A stretch of DNA of 9,053 nt from JAWVZU01 sp033722075 (GTDB taxonomy: Bacteria; Pseudomonadota; Gammaproteobacteria; Xanthomonadales; SZUA-38). The stretch lies in contig JAWVZU010000161.1 in the NCBI GenBank assembly GCA_033722075.1, forward strand, positions 1 through 9,053, in the 5' to 3' direction. Every line of letters begins with the position of its first letter. Positions within the stretch are counted from its first letter, which is position 1. Under the pieces are notes generated by a model. The model did not search any database. It was not told the origin of the DNA and saw only the letters and a program-made list of their open reading frames with translations. Made by a program: the position numbers and the translations under genes. This document shows, one piece after another, positions 1 through 5,649 of this stretch.

Positions 1-318
1 CGGCTGTGACGGACGGCACTGGGGCTGCCGGGGCCACATCGTCAGATTGGCGACGGAGGCTAGCCCGGATGTTGCACCGATTTCCGGATTTGTCGGTTCA
101 GCTCGCGCCGTCAGATTGGCCGATCGTCCGAGAAAGCGTGGTTATTCCACGGTTTGAGGGGGATCGGTCGACATGACTCGCGAGATGAGGCGACAAACCG
201 GCCGCGGAACAAAGTGTATCCTGGTCTGAAGCTTGAAAAATATTCTACGTGCTTGATTTAAAAAAGTTATTTCCGAAATTGGAGCAAAATTGGTGCAACA
301 TTCGGGATAGGGTCGAAT
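1..318. other. Non-coding or unassigned leader region
   Basis: No complete gene can be supported here. Two + strand frames are open from the window edge, ending at 157 and at 176, and either could be the tail of a gene lying mostly outside the window. A - strand frame is also open from about 141 to the edge, with an ATG at 39-37. I recognise none of these translations and their third-position GC does not separate them. The 12-mer CGTCAGATTGGC occurs at 40-51 and again at 109-120. From about 230 to 300 the DNA becomes clearly AT-rich against a GC-rich background, as expected for a promoter region of the gene at 319. Confidence 0.5.
233..262 (+). promoter_or_regulatory. Candidate sigma70-type promoter for the 319/535 gene pair
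   Basis: TTGAAA at 233-238 matches the -35 consensus at five of six positions. TTTAAA at 257-262, after an 18-bp spacer, matches the -10 consensus at four of six. The element lies in the only AT-rich stretch upstream of the 319 gene and would give a leader of about 50 nt. The -10 is weak and other alignments in this AT-rich DNA are possible. Confidence 0.3.
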
Positions 319-525
319 ATGTCAAACCAGATCGTCAGTGCCGAAACGTTGCGGTCCGATCCGTCATTTTTTCTCTGGCGGGTCGACGCTCGCCAGCGCC
401 GCCTGGTCTTTCTGAAGGTGGATCCGGAGACCTTTGACGCTTCGGTCTTCCTGGATGATCGCATTGCCCATGAGCGTGGCCAGGTTCTGTCGGTTTCTCT
501 GGATGAATTCACCCGCGCGGCCTGA
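319..525 (+). CDS. Small protein of unknown function, first gene of a two-gene unit
   Basis: This encodes a 68-residue soluble protein with no signal peptide, membrane segment or cysteine. The N-terminal part has the run FFLWRVDARQRRLVFLKVD (about residues 17-35), followed by a segment ending in FLDDRI (about 44-49) and an acidic C-terminal stretch. I do not recognise the family with confidence. The ATG is preceded by a weak purine-rich stretch (GGGATAGGG). The stop lies only 9 nt before the ATG of the sulfotransferase-like gene at 535, so the two are very probably co-transcribed and translationally coupled. It may be a small partner or substrate-binding subunit of that downstream protein; this is inferred from position only. 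The coding call rests on the gene pairing and protein-like composition. Confidence 0.7.
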   Translation: MSNQIVSAETLRSDPSFFLWRVDARQRRLVFLKVDPETFDASVFLDDRIAHERGQVLSVSLDEFTRAA

Positions 526-534
526 CATGTCCTG

Positions 535-1365
535 ATGTCGGCCGGTGCAGACAGGTCGGCGCAAGCCCGCCCGGCATTTCTGTTCCATACGGCATTCTGC
601 TGCTCGACGCTGGCTGCCCGTTGCCTCGCGCAGCCGGGAGCCACCTTCCTGATGCTGGAACCGCTCGCCCTGCGGGATCTGGCCGATGCGAAACGACAGG
701 GGACTGCGACCGACGACACGTTGGAGGTGGTTCTCGATCTGTTGCTGAAGCCGCCACGGGGCGAGCAGGCTGTCCTGATCAAGCCCTCGAACCTGGTCAA
801 CAATTTGATCAACCAGCTGCTGGATGCGTGCCCGGAAGCGCGGGCATTGCTGATGACCAGTTCGCTGGAGAGTTTTCTCTTGTCCTGCCTAAAGAAACCT
901 GCGGACACCCGCGGGAAGATGCCATGGCTGCTGTCGATGGTGGCAGAGGGCAGCGATTTCCTGGTGCGTATCGGGCAGCCCGACCCGAAGCAGCTTGACT
1001 ACCTCCAGGTGTGCGCGCTGGTCTGGCTGGCCCATCGCAACCAGCTCTCGGCCCAGTGCCACACGCGTCTTCGCTGGCTCCGCATGGAGGAATTCCTGGC
1101 TGACCAGAGGGTCTCGATCGAGGGCGCCGCGCGCTTTCTTCACCTTGCCCAGCCGGAACCGGAGCACCTCCAGGCCTGCCTGTCGCGGAATGCCAAGGAG
1201 CCGGGCTTGCGTTATGGTCCTGAGCAGCGCCGTGCCGAGGCGGCACGCGTTCGCAAGCGCTACGGATCGGCGATCATCGCGACCATCGGCTGGCTGGATG
1301 ATGAGATCCGGCCCCGGGTAACAGTAAAAATGCCACCTTTGCTGGGGGCAACCGCCGAAGTCTGA
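535..1365 (+). CDS. P-loop-like protein resembling sulfotransferases
   Basis: This encodes 276 residues with no signal peptide. Near the N-terminus (15-31) the motif FLFHTAFCCSTLAARCL looks like a strand followed by a 5'-phosphosulfate-binding-type loop, as in sulfotransferases (usual pattern F-x-G-x-x-R-S/T-G-T-T-L-L). It is followed by LEP at 41-43, KPSN at 83-86, and a hydrophobic strand with MTSSLESFLLS at 107-117, which resembles the position where PAPS-dependent enzymes carry a 3'-phosphate-binding serine. The C-terminal part has an arginine-rich helix (about 226-242) and GWLDDEIRP. PAPS use is unproven: the loop lacks the normal glycines, and this may be a divergent or non-catalytic P-loop protein. 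Residues 22-23 are an unusual CC pair inside the loop. The stop codon abuts that of the convergent creatininase gene with no spacer. The start follows the 68-aa gene by 9 nt; an earlier ATG at 527 stops after two codons. Confidence 0.8.
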   Translation: MSAGADRSAQARPAFLFHTAFCCSTLAARCLAQPGATFLMLEPLALRDLADAKRQGTATDDTLEVVLDLLLKPPRGEQAVLIKPSNLVNNLINQLLDACPEARALLMTSSLESFLLSCLKKPADTRGKMPWLLSMVAEGSDFLVRIGQPDPKQLDYLQVCALVWLAHRNQLSAQCHTRLRWLRMEEFLADQRVSIEGAARFLHLAQPEPEHLQACLSRNAKEPGLRYGPEQRRAEAARVRKRYGSAIIATIGWLDDEIRPRVTVKMPPLLGATAEV

Positions 1366-2196
1366 TCAAAAGCTGCAGGTTCGATCGGCGCTCGGCAGCG
1401 GTTCGGCAGCAAATCCGTGCAATGCGGCCAGCCAGTTCCTTTCGATCACCGCCAGCGCCTTGCGCCCTTTTTCTTCGTTGGCAGTCTCCGGGTCGCCTCG
1501 GATCCCGTCCTCTGCATGGCCTGGATCGTTGCGGTCCCGCGACAGTACCCCGGGACGATAGCCCGGATAGTCCTTCGGGGGGCGCCCCATGGCCTTGACG
1601 GCTTGGTCCATCCGGACACGGTCCGGTTGCAGTGCCAGGTTGATCGACGTCTCGATCTCGTCCGCGTGGCCGCCCCAGCGCTGCTCCGTGAATTCGGCAA
1701 CTTCGTCGGTTTCCAGGTCGTCCCAGGAGACCACCAGCGTAGGTACCCGACATCGCTGCCGGATTTCGCGGGCGGCAATGGCAATCGGCAGCCCGGTCGC
1801 ATGGCTGATGCCCGTATTGAGGAAGACGATGCGCCGCGCCCCGCTGCGAACCAGCGATTTTGCGGCCAGGTACACATAGTCCTGGAACACAGTCGCGTCC
1901 TCGATCTCGGTCCCGGGAAAGTCGCGGAAAGCCGGGAACCAGCCGTACAGGATCGGGGGCGCCGCGAGGGATTGCGTTCGAGTCACCGCGACCTCCACCA
2001 GGTGCTCCATGAAGACCCGGTCTGCGTTCATGGGCAGGTGGCGTCCGTGCTCCTTGGCGCCCGCGCCGAAGGGAACGATGACCACGGGCGTGGCGTCGAG
2101 CCGATCGGCGGCCTCCGGCCAGGTCAGATCACCCAAGTAGGCGCCCTCAGCGAAGGCAAGGCAGGGAATCAGCAGCAGGGTGGGAAGACCACGCAT
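1366..2196 (-). CDS. Exported creatininase-family amidohydrolase
   Basis: Creatininase-family proteins are metal-dependent amidohydrolases (creatinine amidohydrolase and relatives). Numbering below is from an ATG 30 nt upstream, at 2226. The core motif PFGAGAKEHGRHLPMNAD (52-69) matches the family pattern P-x-G-S-x-E-x-H-G-x-H-L-P-x-x-x-D, giving likely metal ligands E59, H60 and D69. WGGHADEIETS (184-194) matches the second conserved block HAGExETS. The central block, usually NGHGGN, reads NTGISHATG (137-145), so the histidine is displaced to 142. I chose the ATG at 2196 because it starts directly with a signal peptide (MRGLPTLLLIPCLAFA, probable cleavage after AFA), suggesting a periplasmic enzyme; no strong ribosome site supports either start. 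The substrate cannot be told. The gene is divergent from msrB and convergent with the sulfotransferase-like gene. There is no sarcosine or creatine pathway gene nearby, so true creatininase activity is unlikely. Confidence 0.85.
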   Translation of the reverse strand: MRGLPTLLLIPCLAFAEGAYLGDLTWPEAADRLDATPVVIVPFGAGAKEHGRHLPMNADRVFMEHLVEVAVTRTQSLAAPPILYGWFPAFRDFPGTEIEDATVFQDYVYLAAKSLVRSGARRIVFLNTGISHATGLPIAIAAREIRQRCRVPTLVVSWDDLETDEVAEFTEQRWGGHADEIETSINLALQPDRVRMDQAVKAMGRPPKDYPGYRPGVLSRDRNDPGHAEDGIRGDPETANEEKGRKALAVIERNWLAALHGFAAEPLPSADRTCSF

Positions 2197-2406
2197 GAGC
2201 TCGCACCGTCTTGGAGGTCCGGCCATGGAACCACGCGGTGAGCCGTTTTTGAAGCCCGGGCTGTCGAGGTGTCACGAACCGGCGTACCGTCGATCGTGAA
2301 AGCGGCGCCGTACCATGCCGGTCCTCTGAACTAGTCGCGGGCGAACGCCCACATCGCGTCCACGCCCGGCAAGTACGATCAGTTTCATACGAGCAACGAA
2401 CGACCA
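2197..2406. promoter_or_regulatory. Divergent intergenic region between creatininase-family gene and msrB
   Basis: This spacer of about 210 bp must hold the promoters of two divergent genes. I see no convincing -35/-10 pair. An imperfect inverted repeat is present around 2279-2320: CCGGCGTAC on the left and GTACCATGCCGG on the right, with three extra bases in the right arm. It could be an operator, but this is weak. Confidence 0.35.
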
Positions 2407-2967
2407 ATGCAACGAAGAACACTATTGATGGGCGCAGCCGGATTGAGCGGAATGACTTTGTTCGGACTTGCGTCACATGCGAGGAGAATGCCGGTGAGCA
2501 ATCAGGAACTGGAAGAGATGCGCAGCAACTGGAAGGCCTCGGTGCCCTCCGACTTCGACCTGGACCTCGACCTGTCACCGATCGAACTGAGCAAAGAAGA
2601 ATGGAAGGCGCGGCTCAGCGACGATGCCTACGAGGTGCTACGCGATGAGGGCACCGAGCGGCCGTTCACCAGCCCCCTGAACGAAGTGAAGGAGGCCGGC
2701 GTATTCGTCTGCGCGGGTTGTGAGCTCCCCCTGTTCACGACTGCCATGAAATTCGACAGCGGCACCGGCTGGCCGAGCTTCTTCACCCATATCCCGGGTC
2801 ATCTCGAAACCAAGCGGGATTTCAAGCTGATCTGGCCCCGGACCGAGTATCACTGCATCCGCTGCGGCGGGCACCAGGGCCACGTCTTCGAAGACGGCCC
2901 CCCGCCGACCGGTGAGCGCTGGTGTAACAACGGGGTGGCGCTGAAATTTCTGGCCAAGAGCGGCTAG
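2407..2967 (+). CDS. msrB: Peptide-methionine (R)-S-oxide reductase with Tat-type signal
   Basis: MsrB reduces the R-epimer of methionine sulfoxide in proteins. All diagnostic features are present in the 186 residues: two zinc-binding CxxC pairs (C102/C105 and C150/C153), the block KFDSGTGWPSFF (115-126), the block EYHCIRCGGHQGHVFEDGP (147-165), and the catalytic cysteine C173 in RWCNNGVALKF. The N-terminus has a twin arginine (QRRTLLMG), a hydrophobic stretch and a small-residue SHA site, so this is probably a Tat substrate acting in the periplasm; cytosolic MsrB proteins of about 130-150 aa lack this extension. Residues 30-65 form a linker before the catalytic domain. No msrA is fused or adjacent. 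The ribosome site before the ATG is weak, but the signal peptide supports this start. Family assignment is very secure; Tat export is inferred. Confidence 0.95.
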   Translation: MQRRTLLMGAAGLSGMTLFGLASHARRMPVSNQELEEMRSNWKASVPSDFDLDLDLSPIELSKEEWKARLSDDAYEVLRDEGTERPFTSPLNEVKEAGVFVCAGCELPLFTTAMKFDSGTGWPSFFTHIPGHLETKRDFKLIWPRTEYHCIRCGGHQGHVFEDGPPPTGERWCNNGVALKFLAKSG

Positions 2968-3013
2968 GCGAAAGTCCTGGTGGGATTCTCGTTCGAAGCG
3001 GGGCCGAGATGCC

Positions 3014-3949
3014 TTACCCCGATTGCGTCTGGTTCGGCTCCTTGCGTCGCGTCTCGTCGGTTGAGCCGTCGGATGGGGTGAGCGTATCGTCCTCGAGATC
3101 GTCCTTCTCCTCGGGCCTCAACGCTTCGTTCAGCCCGGAAAGAATATCGACGTGGCCGGTCTTGAGCAGCTCGGCGAAGCGATCGCGACAGATGGTCCAG
3201 GTGCCGCCGATGATCGCGAGGTAGATCACCGAGATCAACGCCGCGTAGCTCAGGTCGTCGGCCAGCTGCTGCATCCATTCCGGGAAGGTGATGCCGAAAA
3301 CCGCCTCGAGGATGGCGCCCACGATCCGGCCGATGATGCCGATTTCGATGGTGACCAGGACGGTGATCCAGACCATCAGCTTGAAGACGGCCAGGCGGAC
3401 GACGAGATCGAACAGCGCATGCAGCCAATCCCGGCTGTAGCACAGGGTGGCAACACCGATCGTCAGGGCGGCCGCGATGCCGAGTTCATCGGTGGCCCAG
3501 ATCAGAGCCTGCCCGAGGGTGGTTGAGCTCGTGTACCAGCCATTGTCGGATGTTGCGGTGCCGGCGACGAGATCGGCCACCTGGCTGATGATGAGCACTC
3601 CGACAAATGGGGGCAGCAGCGATGCGGCCAGCCAGGCAAAGTCCCCATCGTCTGCTTCCGGCGATCGGAAGAGGTAGCGTCTGATGAGTAAGGCGAACGT
3701 GGCCGCCACCAGCGCGGCGCTCCAGCGAATCTGGTCCTTGAACGGAAATTCGGGCCCGAAGCGCGCGAACCACTCGCCGAGCAATGCCGCAGCTACGGTC
3801 ATCAGCGCGATCCGCAGCATCGGATTTGACCCGTAGACGCTCGCGAGATGCCGCCGACTGTCGGATTCGAAATAGGCCTCGCGAAGGGCGGGAATCAGGT
3901 CGTCGAGACCGTCCCAGGCGATCGTCGCGAGGCGCTTGGGGTTGTACAT
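3014..3949 (-). CDS. Polytopic inner-membrane protein of unknown function
   Basis: This encodes 311 residues. A cytosolic-looking N-terminal segment of about 43 residues is followed by some six or seven hydrophobic segments: about 44-62, 76-94, 105-130, 148-171, 178-204, 205-220 and 233-253. A basic/amphipathic stretch (CRDRFAELLKTGH) then leads into a charged, acidic and probably disordered C-terminal tail (278-311) rich in E, D, T and S. There is no signal peptide and no motif I can name; the loop between segments three and four is Ser/Thr-rich (TATSDNGWYTSSTT). Long uninterrupted hydrophobic stretches in this frame support it as the coding frame. It is transcribed alone, convergent with msrB with only 46 bp between the stops, and its upstream region is the 359-bp spacer at 3950-4308. 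No function can be assigned. Confidence 0.85.
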   Translation of the reverse strand: MYNPKRLATIAWDGLDDLIPALREAYFESDSRRHLASVYGSNPMLRIALMTVAAALLGEWFARFGPEFPFKDQIRWSAALVAATFALLIRRYLFRSPEADDGDFAWLAASLLPPFVGVLIISQVADLVAGTATSDNGWYTSSTTLGQALIWATDELGIAAALTIGVATLCYSRDWLHALFDLVVRLAVFKLMVWITVLVTIEIGIIGRIVGAILEAVFGITFPEWMQQLADDLSYAALISVIYLAIIGGTWTICRDRFAELLKTGHVDILSGLNEALRPEEKDDLEDDTLTPSDGSTDETRRKEPNQTQSG

Positions 3950-4099
3950 TCTTGCTCGGCTGCCGTGTCTGGATGGAAGGTCGTCCGATTGAGGGCGTAG
4001 GATAGCGAAACTTGAGCCCCGGCGGTTGAATCCGGTGAAACTGAGTCAACAAGCCGAGAGCCGTGCGGCAAACCCACGGACCCTTTCGAACTGATCTTC

Positions 4100-4117
4100 C
4101 GCAGGCCGCGGCCTGCG
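4100..4117. repeat. 18-bp perfect palindrome
   Basis: CGCAGGCCGCGGCCTGCG is identical to its reverse complement and can form a stem of seven pairs with a four-base loop on either strand. No T-run follows on either side, so it is not a canonical intrinsic terminator. It could be a protein-binding site or part of a dispersed repeat. Confidence 0.6.
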
Positions 4118-4209
4118 CTTCAAGCGGCTCCAAAGCGGGACCATGAAGCCATTAAGAACAACGAAGCCTTGGAGAGAAATGAATAAGGGGCGATGACCCG
4201 GTTGTCGTT

Positions 4210-4232
4210 AAAACAACGGCAACGCCGTTGCC
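4210..4232 (-). terminator. Terminator-like hairpin downstream of the second HEAT-repeat gene
   Basis: Read on the - strand, GGCAACGGCGTTGCC (4232-4218) forms a 6-bp stem with a 3-nt loop and is followed by GTTGTTTT (4217-4210). This lies about 77 bp past the stop of the HEAT-repeat gene. An outer pairing of AGGGGC (4186-4191) with GCCCCT (4230-4235) and a + strand alternative stem (4201-4209 with 4215-4223) overlap it. The T-tract is interrupted, so termination efficiency may be modest. Confidence 0.5.
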
Positions 4233-4273
4233 CCTCTATCTTTCCCCCCTGCCTTTGTTTCCTTCTTGTCTTC
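4231..4273. other. Pyrimidine-rich tract (purine-rich on the - strand transcript)
   Basis: Over 43 nt the + strand is almost only C and T, with six C in a row at 4243-4248, so the - strand RNA just upstream of the terminator hairpin is nearly all purine. This is compositionally unlike the flanking coding DNA. I know of no specific role to assign. Confidence 0.45.
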
Positions 4274-4308
4274 ATGTGAGGCTCTGGTTCGATGGAGTGC
4301 TCCGGTTG

Positions 4309-5511
4309 TCAGCGATCGGAGGCCAGCAGCCGCTCCAGCGCTTCCAGTGCGGCCGGATCGTCCGACTCGGCGAGCCAGAAAAGCGCCTGCTTGCGGACCT
4401 TGTTCGGATAGTCGCCGCGAATGATGCTCAGCAGCGCGTCGGTAGCGACGGCGTCCGGCAGCTGTGACAGCGCAAAGACGGCCCGTTCCTTCACCTCGCC
4501 GCTTGAGTCGCTACCCAGCACTTGCCGGATCACGCCCAGCGCCTGATCGGGATAACCTTCGGCCAGCCAGAACAGCGCCTGGGCGCGCACTTCCGAATTC
4601 TGGTGGGTTCTTGCGGTTTCTTTCAGGACCGTGGCAGCTGCGTCGCTCTCGAGTTCGGAAAGTGCATGCAGAGCCCGCTCGGAGACGTCTTCCGACCGTT
4701 CATGTGTCACTGCGCGTTCCAGGGCCTCCAGGGCTTTCGGGTGGTCGCTCTCGGCGAGCCAGAAGAGCGCATCGCCGCGCTGCTCGCGGTCCTCGTCCTC
4801 CTGGCTGATGCGGTACAGCAGCTCGGCTGCCTCGGGCGTCTCGTTCTGACTCAGAGCAAAGTTGATCCCTCGGCGCCGATCACTCCGGGGCAGTTCATCC
4901 AGCAGCTGATCGAGTTTCTCGTAGCCGTCCAGTCCGCGGGATTCACCGAGCCAGAAGATGGCCTGTTCGCCCACGTCGCTCCGGCGGTCACGGGCCAGCT
5001 CGAAGAGAGTGTCGGTCGCCCGCTCATGGGCATGGAGTCCCAGCGCATGCACCGCACCCTCGGCCACGTCGCCCCGTTCGCCGTCGAGCAGTTCGACCAG
5101 GAAGTCATGGCTGCTTTTCGCAGAAACTTCAGCAAGCCAGAAGACCTGCTCGTTATCGGCGCCGACCGGGCATGTGGCATTGAGAACCCGCATGTCACGA
5201 GGCTCGCCGTCGTGGATCCGCAGATAGGCCTGGCCGACACTCGAGCCGGCAACTCGCTTCCCGTCGCTGACCGTGTACCCGCCGTTGTTTCCCGAGAGGC
5301 TGCAGCCAGATTCCTCGGTCCGGTTCCAGTGACCGCGCCAGCAACAGGGGCCGTTCCGGCTTCGGTTCATGGGAAACTCGAAGGCCAGCCAGCCGTCCTC
5401 GATTTGTCGCATGGCTTTCGCCGGAGTGGCGTCCACGGGGGTCACCTTCGCATCAACCAGGTTGGCCGGTGCAGAAAAGAGCGCTGCAAGCAGCAGTGTC
5501 GTCGGGGTCAT
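4309..5511 (-). CDS. Exported HEAT-repeat protein with alternating FWLAE repeats
   Basis: This encodes 400 residues starting with a signal peptide (MTPTTLLLAALFSAPANLVDA), so it is probably periplasmic. Residues 22-118 form a non-repeat domain with four cysteines (56, 57, 70, 114) and NxGGY-type loops; these cysteines may pair as disulfides. From about 119 to the end there are nine HEAT/PBS-lyase-like helical repeats spaced 31-32 residues apart. Two types alternate: one with an almost fixed FWLAE core (124, 186, 250, 314, 378) and one with a hAL core such as VHAL, NFAL, LHAL and VFAL (about 155, 218, 282, 346). HEAT solenoids serve as protein-binding scaffolds and no catalytic residues are seen. 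An AGGA ribosome site lies about 9 nt before the ATG. The gene is separated by a terminator from the upstream TPR/HEAT gene, which suggests its own promoter or read-through. The protein end is abrupt (ASDR), right after the last repeat. Function is unknown; a role in the sigma/anti-sigma pathway is inferred from the neighbourhood. Confidence 0.9.
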   Translation of the reverse strand: MTPTTLLLAALFSAPANLVDAKVTPVDATPAKAMRQIEDGWLAFEFPMNRSRNGPCCWRGHWNRTEESGCSLSGNNGGYTVSDGKRVAGSSVGQAYLRIHDGEPRDMRVLNATCPVGADNEQVFWLAEVSAKSSHDFLVELLDGERGDVAEGAVHALGLHAHERATDTLFELARDRRSDVGEQAIFWLGESRGLDGYEKLDQLLDELPRSDRRRGINFALSQNETPEAAELLYRISQEDEDREQRGDALFWLAESDHPKALEALERAVTHERSEDVSERALHALSELESDAAATVLKETARTHQNSEVRAQALFWLAEGYPDQALGVIRQVLGSDSSGEVKERAVFALSQLPDAVATDALLSIIRGDYPNKVRKQALFWLAESDDPAALEALERLLASDR

Positions 5512-5555
5512 GGTCGGGTCCTGTTGATTGACTCGGGGGTTGGACGGTTGTGGTT

Positions 5556-5573
5556 CGCGGCTGGTTAGCCGCG
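5556..5573. repeat. Perfect inverted repeat upstream of the second HEAT-repeat gene
   Basis: CGCGGCT (5556-5562) and AGCCGCG (5567-5573) form a perfect 7-bp stem with a 4-nt loop, about 45 bp before the ATG of the HEAT-repeat gene. No T-run follows on either strand. It could be an operator or a 5' leader hairpin of that gene. Confidence 0.45.
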
Positions 5574-5579
5574 CGAGTG

Positions 5580-5600
5580 GAAAGTGAAAAGTGAAAAGTG
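5580..5600. repeat. Short tandem repeat, three copies of a heptamer
   Basis: GAAAGTG is followed by AAAAGTG twice (5580-5600), and a further GAAAAG follows. It lies between two hairpins in the spacer between the HEAT-repeat genes. The array could vary in copy number and thus alter spacing in the upstream region of the 5511 gene, but three copies is few. Confidence 0.45.
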
Positions 5601-5633
5601 GAAAAGCCCCTCTCCGCCTTTGGGGGAGAGGGG
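5601..5633 (-). terminator. Intrinsic terminator after the TPR/HEAT-repeat gene
   Basis: CCCCTCTCC (5607-5615) and GGAGAGGGG (5625-5633) form a perfect 9-bp stem. On the - strand the stem is followed by CTTTTC (5606-5601), and it begins 16 bp after the stop of the TPR/HEAT gene. This is a good rho-independent terminator. The wider sequence, with the hairpin next to a TTTGGGGTGAGG tail, also resembles a G/C-rich hairpin type that I know to be dispersed in intergenic regions of many proteobacteria. Confidence 0.7.
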
Positions 5634-5649
5634 TTTGGGGTGAGGTGGG

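Larger units (their letters stand above)
3950..4308. other. Intergenic region with palindrome, competing hairpins and pyrimidine tract
   Basis: No gene is supported in this 359-bp stretch. It must contain the promoter of the membrane-protein gene (left side, - strand) and the 3' end of the HEAT-repeat transcript (right side). It also holds an 18-bp perfect palindrome (4100-4117), a set of overlapping inverted repeats (4186-4235) and a pyrimidine-rich + strand tract (4231-4273). A 17-codon ATG frame at 4143-4196 lies just before the hairpins but has no gene downstream on its strand. Confidence 0.6.

Noticed and set aside
267..908. A 213-codon - strand frame across the two left-hand genes
   Set aside because: The translation is Ser/Arg-rich shadow sequence without domains. 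The + strand frames have protein-like composition and operon spacing.
1417..2241. A 274-codon + strand frame opposite the creatininase-family gene
   Set aside because: The - strand frame carries clear creatininase motifs; the + frame is a GC-rich shadow with no recognisable features.
4143..4196. A 17-codon ATG frame followed by competing hairpins, resembling an attenuator leader peptide
   Set aside because: No gene follows on the + strand, since the next gene lies on the other strand, and the ribosome site is weak.
4373..5142. Regularly spaced repeats every 192 bp, considered as a CRISPR-like or tandem array
   Set aside because: The repeats are in-frame copies of protein HEAT units, much longer in period than a CRISPR and without conserved direct repeats plus unique spacers.
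4522..5568. A 348-codon open frame on the + strand across the second HEAT-repeat gene
   Set aside because: It is antisense to a frame with a signal peptide, a good ribosome site and regular HEAT repeats. Its own translation has no repeats or domains and its length follows from biased codon use on the opposite strand.
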